A stretch of 26,278 nt of DNA from GCA-002282575 sp964493995 (GTDB taxonomy: Bacteria; Pseudomonadota; Gammaproteobacteria; Thiomicrospirales; Thiomicrospiraceae), in NCBI GenBank assembly GCA_964493995.1, contig CAZBQD010000027.1, positions 1-26,278 on the forward strand, written 5' to 3'. The position numbers were made by a program, and so were the translations under genes. Within the stretch, counting starts at the first letter, position 1. Each line of letters begins with the position of its first letter. Shown here in pieces: positions 23,881-26,278 of this stretch. The notes under the pieces were generated by a model that was not told where the DNA came from, did not search any database, and saw only the letters and a list, made by a program, of their open reading frames with translations.

Positions 23881-23994
23881 ATTTCCTTTTCGGGAAATTA
23901 TTAACCAAAAAAAGTAAAAAAGCAAACAAATTTCCCGATAGGGAATTAAATACAACAATTGATCATTAATAAACAAAAAATACCGATCGGGAAA
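23881..23994 (-). promoter_or_regulatory. hipBA promoter region with HipB-type inverted-repeat operators
   Basis: Two inverted repeats lie just before hipB: ATTTCC-N6-GGAAAT at 23881-23898, overlapping the ribosome binding site, and TTCCC-GATA-GGGAA at 23932-23945. A third, partial copy on the minus strand (TTTCCCGATCGG at 23983-23994) shares TTCCCGAT. E. coli HipB binds TATCC-N8-GGATA, so these TTCC/GGAA sites fit the style of autoregulation but with different spacing. The intervening region is strongly AT-rich. Confidence 0.6.
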
Positions 23995-24331
23995 CGTTTA
24001 TACATCTAGTAATGACCATAGCGTGTCCAAAGCCAAGATACAAGAAATTATGCATCTGACTCACTTTTCGATAACTACCTTGTGCACGTGACTGTCCCCT
24101 ATACATTCAAGTTAGCGCATGTTGCCATGTAATTCCGAACTATAAGTCAGGATTTGCATGGTATGTTTGCCAGAATTGCTGCTCAACGACTGCTTTACTT
24201 AGTCGAACATAATTGAATACTCATCACGATTCATATCCTATACATGCGGTTTCTCAAATCCTGAGACGCTTATTATTAATAAAGATGATTTCGCGGTATC
24301 CTTACCCAATTAATGCGTCTGAGCAAACTCA
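23995..24331. other. gene-poor stretch with degraded coding remnants
   Basis: No intact gene was seen. On the minus strand, 24220-24140 reads VFNYVRLSKAVVEQQFWQTY and a few more residues to a TAG, preceded in another frame by MNRDEYSIMF, which suggests the frameshifted tail of a lost gene that I cannot name. At 24082-24099 the + strand has GTGCACGTGACTGTCCCC, resembling from memory the flanks of REP-associated Y1 transposase genes. Operator-promoter copy 3 lies inside this stretch. Positions 24268-24331 hold nothing recognisable. Confidence 0.45.
24235..24267 (-). promoter_or_regulatory. operator-promoter copy 3, with no intact gene behind it
   Basis: The palindrome is at 24251-24267 with one change (TTCTCA-AATCC-TGAGAC instead of GTCTCA). 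Minus-strand TAGGAT at 24240-24235 lies exactly 10 bp away, like the -10 hexamers of the other copies. Directly downstream is only degraded sequence, and hipB begins about 360 bp further on. Confidence 0.6.
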
Positions 24332-24601
24332 TCAATCATGATCATTGCCACATTTTTGAAAATGCGATATCGAATCATAAAAACTAGGGTTCTTGCGGCG
24401 GTCAATTCTTGTGATGATGCTGGACAAGGTCACGTATAACCATCCGTTAAAAAATAAGAACAAAATACACGCCCCGATGGGGTTAATGTCGTAAACCTCG
24501 ATGGTAATAACGTAATAAGCAATTGCTGCAATAATCAATATGGCTTTATGCCAAAATGCGTAATGCCAGCTCGAAAAACGTTCGTTTAATGCAGGAATCA
24601 C
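24332..24601 (-). CDS. small membrane protein, two predicted transmembrane helices
   Basis: An 89-residue protein of no recognised family. Two hydrophobic segments, about residues 18-36 (HKAILIIAAIAYYVITIEV) and 41-63 (PIGACILFLFFNGWLYVTLS), are joined by a short acidic loop; the polar C-terminus ends in a charged tail. The start is a GTG at 24601, supported by AGGGAG 6 nt upstream; the nearest ATG gives only a two-codon ORF. It lies 45 nt after the 244-residue membrane protein gene in the same direction, so the two are probably co-transcribed from operator-promoter copy 4. Confidence 0.7.
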   Translation of the reverse strand: MIPALNERFSSWHYAFWHKAILIIAAIAYYVITIEVYDINPIGACILFLFFNGWLYVTLSSIITRIDRRKNPSFYDSISHFQKCGNDHD

Positions 24602-24646
24602 TTCATACTCCCTAAATAAATGCGAGCCTAAATCAATCGATTTCTA

Positions 24647-25381
24647 TCAAGGCTCGTCATCATAATGTTTCCTCGATTTAATGTACTTATATCGATACAC
24701 TGGCCTCGTATTAGCGGCTAACAGACGATTATGGTAGCTTTCGTCCACTTTGCCAATGATCGAATGCATGATGGGCGCAAAGTGCCAATGCGTCTGTGTT
24801 TTGCCACGGTAATAGTCTGACATGGCTTTACCTTGATATCTGACTATGTTTTCATAAGTACCTTCCACATCGACTGCATCGGCAATCTCTTGTCCGTACA
24901 TAATGACCAACCACTCTTTGAGCAGATCGCGGGCGCAGACATCCGATCCCAGCTCATCTAAGCCATAACTTCTCCAGTAATTCAGCAGGGATTTATTTTC
25001 CAGCGGCATGGGTTGCTGTGGTGGATGCTTAATGAGCGCCTTTAGCTGGGATTTTAAGCGAGACAGATTGCGATATTTATGCCAAAACTGATCCATCCAA
25101 TCAAACGGTGGCAATAGCATCATTACTAAAAAAACAATCGGAAATAACAGAAGCCCCACCAGCACTTTTAAGAACTTACCTTGCTTGAGCAAGGCTGTTG
25201 TATCGGAAAAAGCATCAATGATCAGTTCACGCATGAATTTAACGTCAACCTTCATTCCTTCTATCCGCTCTTTTTTGATGTGCTTAATTTGATTTTGATA
25301 ATAACGAATACGCGCCCGTGTGACTGCGTGCAAACAGGCTATTTCTTGTTCAGGGGTTATGGGTGATTGTTCTGTGTGCAC
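24647..25381 (-). CDS. membrane-anchored protein of unknown function
   Basis: A 244-residue protein of no recognised family. A basic N-terminal region (ARIRYYQNQIKHIKKERI, about 23-40) precedes one strong hydrophobic segment at about 71-91 (LKVLVGLLLFPIVFLVMMLL). A larger soluble part follows (about 92-244) rich in Tyr, His and Trp and ending in a basic then acidic tail. The start is a GTG at 25381 with AAAGG 7 nt upstream. The minus-strand -10 of operator-promoter copy 4 (25457-25452) would give a leader of about 64 nt. It is divergent from the WYL regulator gene and shares its control region. A membrane-associated effector is possible but unsupported by any motif. Confidence 0.7.
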   Translation of the reverse strand: MHTEQSPITPEQEIACLHAVTRARIRYYQNQIKHIKKERIEGMKVDVKFMRELIIDAFSDTTALLKQGKFLKVLVGLLLFPIVFLVMMLLPPFDWMDQFWHKYRNLSRLKSQLKALIKHPPQQPMPLENKSLLNYWRSYGLDELGSDVCARDLLKEWLVIMYGQEIADAVDVEGTYENIVRYQGKAMSDYYRGKTQTHWHFAPIMHSIIGKVDESYHNRLLAANTRPVYRYKYIKSRKHYDDEP

Positions 25382-25451
25382 GGGTTAGCCTTTATGGATG
25401 ACTTTACACTATTCGTGGAGATCAGACGCTGATGTTAGTCTTGTGATCGTG

Positions 25452-25484
25452 AGTATAGCCCATGAGTGTCTCAAATCCTGAGAC
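25452..25484 (-). promoter_or_regulatory. operator-promoter copy 4, shared by the membrane pair and the WYL gene
   Basis: The perfect palindrome GTCTCAAATCCTGAGAC is at 25468-25484, with minus-strand TATACT at 25457-25452 again 10 bp away. It lies between divergent genes, 54 bp before the WYL regulator ATG, which fits autoregulation of the regulator and control of the membrane-protein pair. Confidence 0.75.
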
Positions 25485-25500
25485 GCCTCAGTTATTTTGC

Positions 25501-25506
25501 TACAAT
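25501..25506 (+). promoter_or_regulatory. candidate -10 element of the WYL regulator gene
   Basis: TACAAT on the + strand. The matching -35 position (16-17 bp upstream) falls on the right arm of the palindrome (TGAGAC), so a protein bound there would cover it. The leader to the ATG at 25539 would be about 26 nt. Confidence 0.45.
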
Positions 25507-25538
25507 GTGGTCATCTGTTGTCACTTTTTGGATTGCTT

Positions 25539-26278
25539 ATGGACAAATTAGACCGTATTCATCAACTACATCGTTTGTTAGCTTCTCGCAGTCAGCCTAT
25601 GGCTTCTGCCGATATGGAAGCGGTTTTAGAATGTTCGCGTGCGACCTTGATGCGTGACATTGATTGGCTGCGTAATTATATGGGTGCACCGATTGAGTAT
25701 GATCATGCGCAAAATGGGTTTTACTATGATCGCCGTCAGGGGGAGTTTGAGTTACCGGGTTTGTGGTTGAATGCGCAGGAGTTGCAGTCCTTATTGTCGA
25801 TGAATCAGTTGTTATCGAGTCTGCAGCATGGGGTATTGGATAATCTGATTGGTCCGGTGCGTGATCGTATTGAAAAGCTGTTACACACGCGCCAACTGGC
25901 TGGTGCTTCTTTAGTCAATAAGGTCAAACTCAAACCCATTAATAACCGTCGTTTGCCAGAAGATACCTATGCCTTGGTGGTACAGGCTTTGGCGCATAAC
26001 CAAGTGTTATCGACTGAATATCATGCGCGTCGTGGTGCTAAAGGAGAACAGAGGCTGATTTCACCACAACGGCTGGTGCATTATCGTGATAATTGGTACT
26101 GCGATGCTTGGTGTCATAATCGTCAGGGCTTAAGAAGTTTTAGTCTGGATCGTATGCAGTCGGTTGCTTTGGTGAATGAAGCCAGTGTTCAGGTGTCTGA
26201 AGATCAGCTTAATGCCCATTATGCTTCGGTGTTTTTCAAGATAGTTGTCGCAAAAATCATGCAGCGTTTCTCAAGTTT
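25539..26278 (+). CDS. HTH-WYL transcriptional regulator, partial, probable frameshift near 26225
   Basis: A regulator of the WYL family (PafC/YafY/BrxR-like). Residues 1-60 form a DeoR-type winged helix (SADMEAVLECSRATLMRDID). Residues about 140-212 are the WYL domain: VLSTEYHARRG, QRLISPQRLVHYRDNWYCDA, then LRSFSLDRM. After residue 229 (NAHYA) the frame reads an atypical SVFFKIVVAKIMQ. In the -1 frame starting at 26225 the same DNA reads FGVFQDSCRKNHAAFLKF, which fits the usual YGIF.G.....A.LRF segment of the C-terminal WCX extension. One base therefore seems to be missing near 26225. The gene runs off the window. WYL regulators often control phage defence operons and bind inverted repeats; the palindrome at 25468-25484 is a likely site. 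Confidence 0.85.
   Translation, partial: MDKLDRIHQLHRLLASRSQPMASADMEAVLECSRATLMRDIDWLRNYMGAPIEYDHAQNGFYYDRRQGEFELPGLWLNAQELQSLLSMNQLLSSLQHGVLDNLIGPVRDRIEKLLHTRQLAGASLVNKVKLKPINNRRLPEDTYALVVQALAHNQVLSTEYHARRGAKGEQRLISPQRLVHYRDNWYCDAWCHNRQGLRSFSLDRMQSVALVNEASVQVSEDQLNAHYASVFFKIVVAKIMQRFSS

Noticed and set aside
23878..23976. Longer start for hipB at 23976
   Set aside because: It would add a hydrophobic stretch (YREICLLFYFFWLII) not found in HipB proteins and would run across the operator repeats. The ATG at 23877 has a good ribosome binding site.
24082..24099. GTGCACGTGACTGTCCCC as proof of a REP-associated transposase
   Set aside because: Only a short motif resembling such flanks is present; no Y1 transposase coding sequence was found nearby, so no mobile element is annotated.
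19378..25484. The four GTCTCAAATCCTGAGAC copies as a CRISPR array or as transcription terminators
   Set aside because: The copies are 1.2-2.7 kb apart with genes between them, so they are not an array. None is followed by a T-run on either strand, and each has a promoter-like hexamer at fixed distance.

Overview
The window reads as part of a defence island from a mid-GC bacterium, most likely a gammaproteobacterium. That placement is an inference from the IS66 and IS3 transposases, the HipBA module and the general style of the proteins; there is no rRNA, tRNA or housekeeping gene to fix it. Almost everything is on the minus strand, so the biological order runs from the right end of the window to the left.

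Layout from right to left. (1) 25539-26278 (+): an HTH-WYL transcriptional regulator that runs off the window and appears frameshifted near its C-terminus. (2) 24332-25381 (-): a divergent pair of small membrane proteins of unknown function. (3) 23995-24331: a gene-poor stretch of remnants. (4) 22382-23877 (-): a complete hipB-hipA toxin-antitoxin pair with inverted-repeat operators. (5) 22078-22385: scar tissue, made of the C-terminal end of an ADP-ribosylglycohydrolase gene cut by the start of an IS3-family element. (6) 19404-22012 (-): a three-gene operon encoding a protein that resembles only the C-terminal half of FtsZ, a small protein with a zinc-ribbon-like cysteine cluster, and a coiled-coil DUF2130 protein with a PD-(D/E)XK-like nuclease signature. 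(7) 1191-19297 (-): a large five-gene defence operon encoding an SNF2-type helicase (DISARM DrmD-like), a 1637-aa N6-adenine methylase, a Schlafen/AlbA_2-GHKL protein, a 2129-aa YprA-type helicase with DUF1998 (Druantia DruE-like), and a UvrD-type helicase with a RelE-like N-terminus. (8) 984-1091 (-): a small membrane peptide ORF. (9) 1-987: the 5' end of an IS66-family insertion sequence (tnpA, tnpB, start of tnpC), whose terminal base pairs supply the stop codon of that small ORF.

The large operon combines the SNF2-methylase pair of class 1 DISARM with a Druantia-like YprA helicase. This is the combination I recall being described for 'ARMADA' (DISARM-related) systems; the exact subtype cannot be settled without searches.

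The most striking regulatory signal is the 17-bp palindrome GTCTCAAATCCTGAGAC, present four times (one copy with a single change) in the same orientation. In every copy a minus-strand TANNNT -10-like hexamer (TATCAT, TAAACT, TAGGAT, TATACT) starts exactly 10 bp from the palindrome, so the palindrome occupies the -35 region. These operator-promoters lie before the five-gene defence operon, the FtsZ-like/DUF2130 operon, the membrane-protein pair (shared with the divergent WYL gene) and a degraded slot. The simplest reading is a local regulon in which the WYL regulator controls several defence modules together, including the undescribed FtsZ-like/DUF2130 module.
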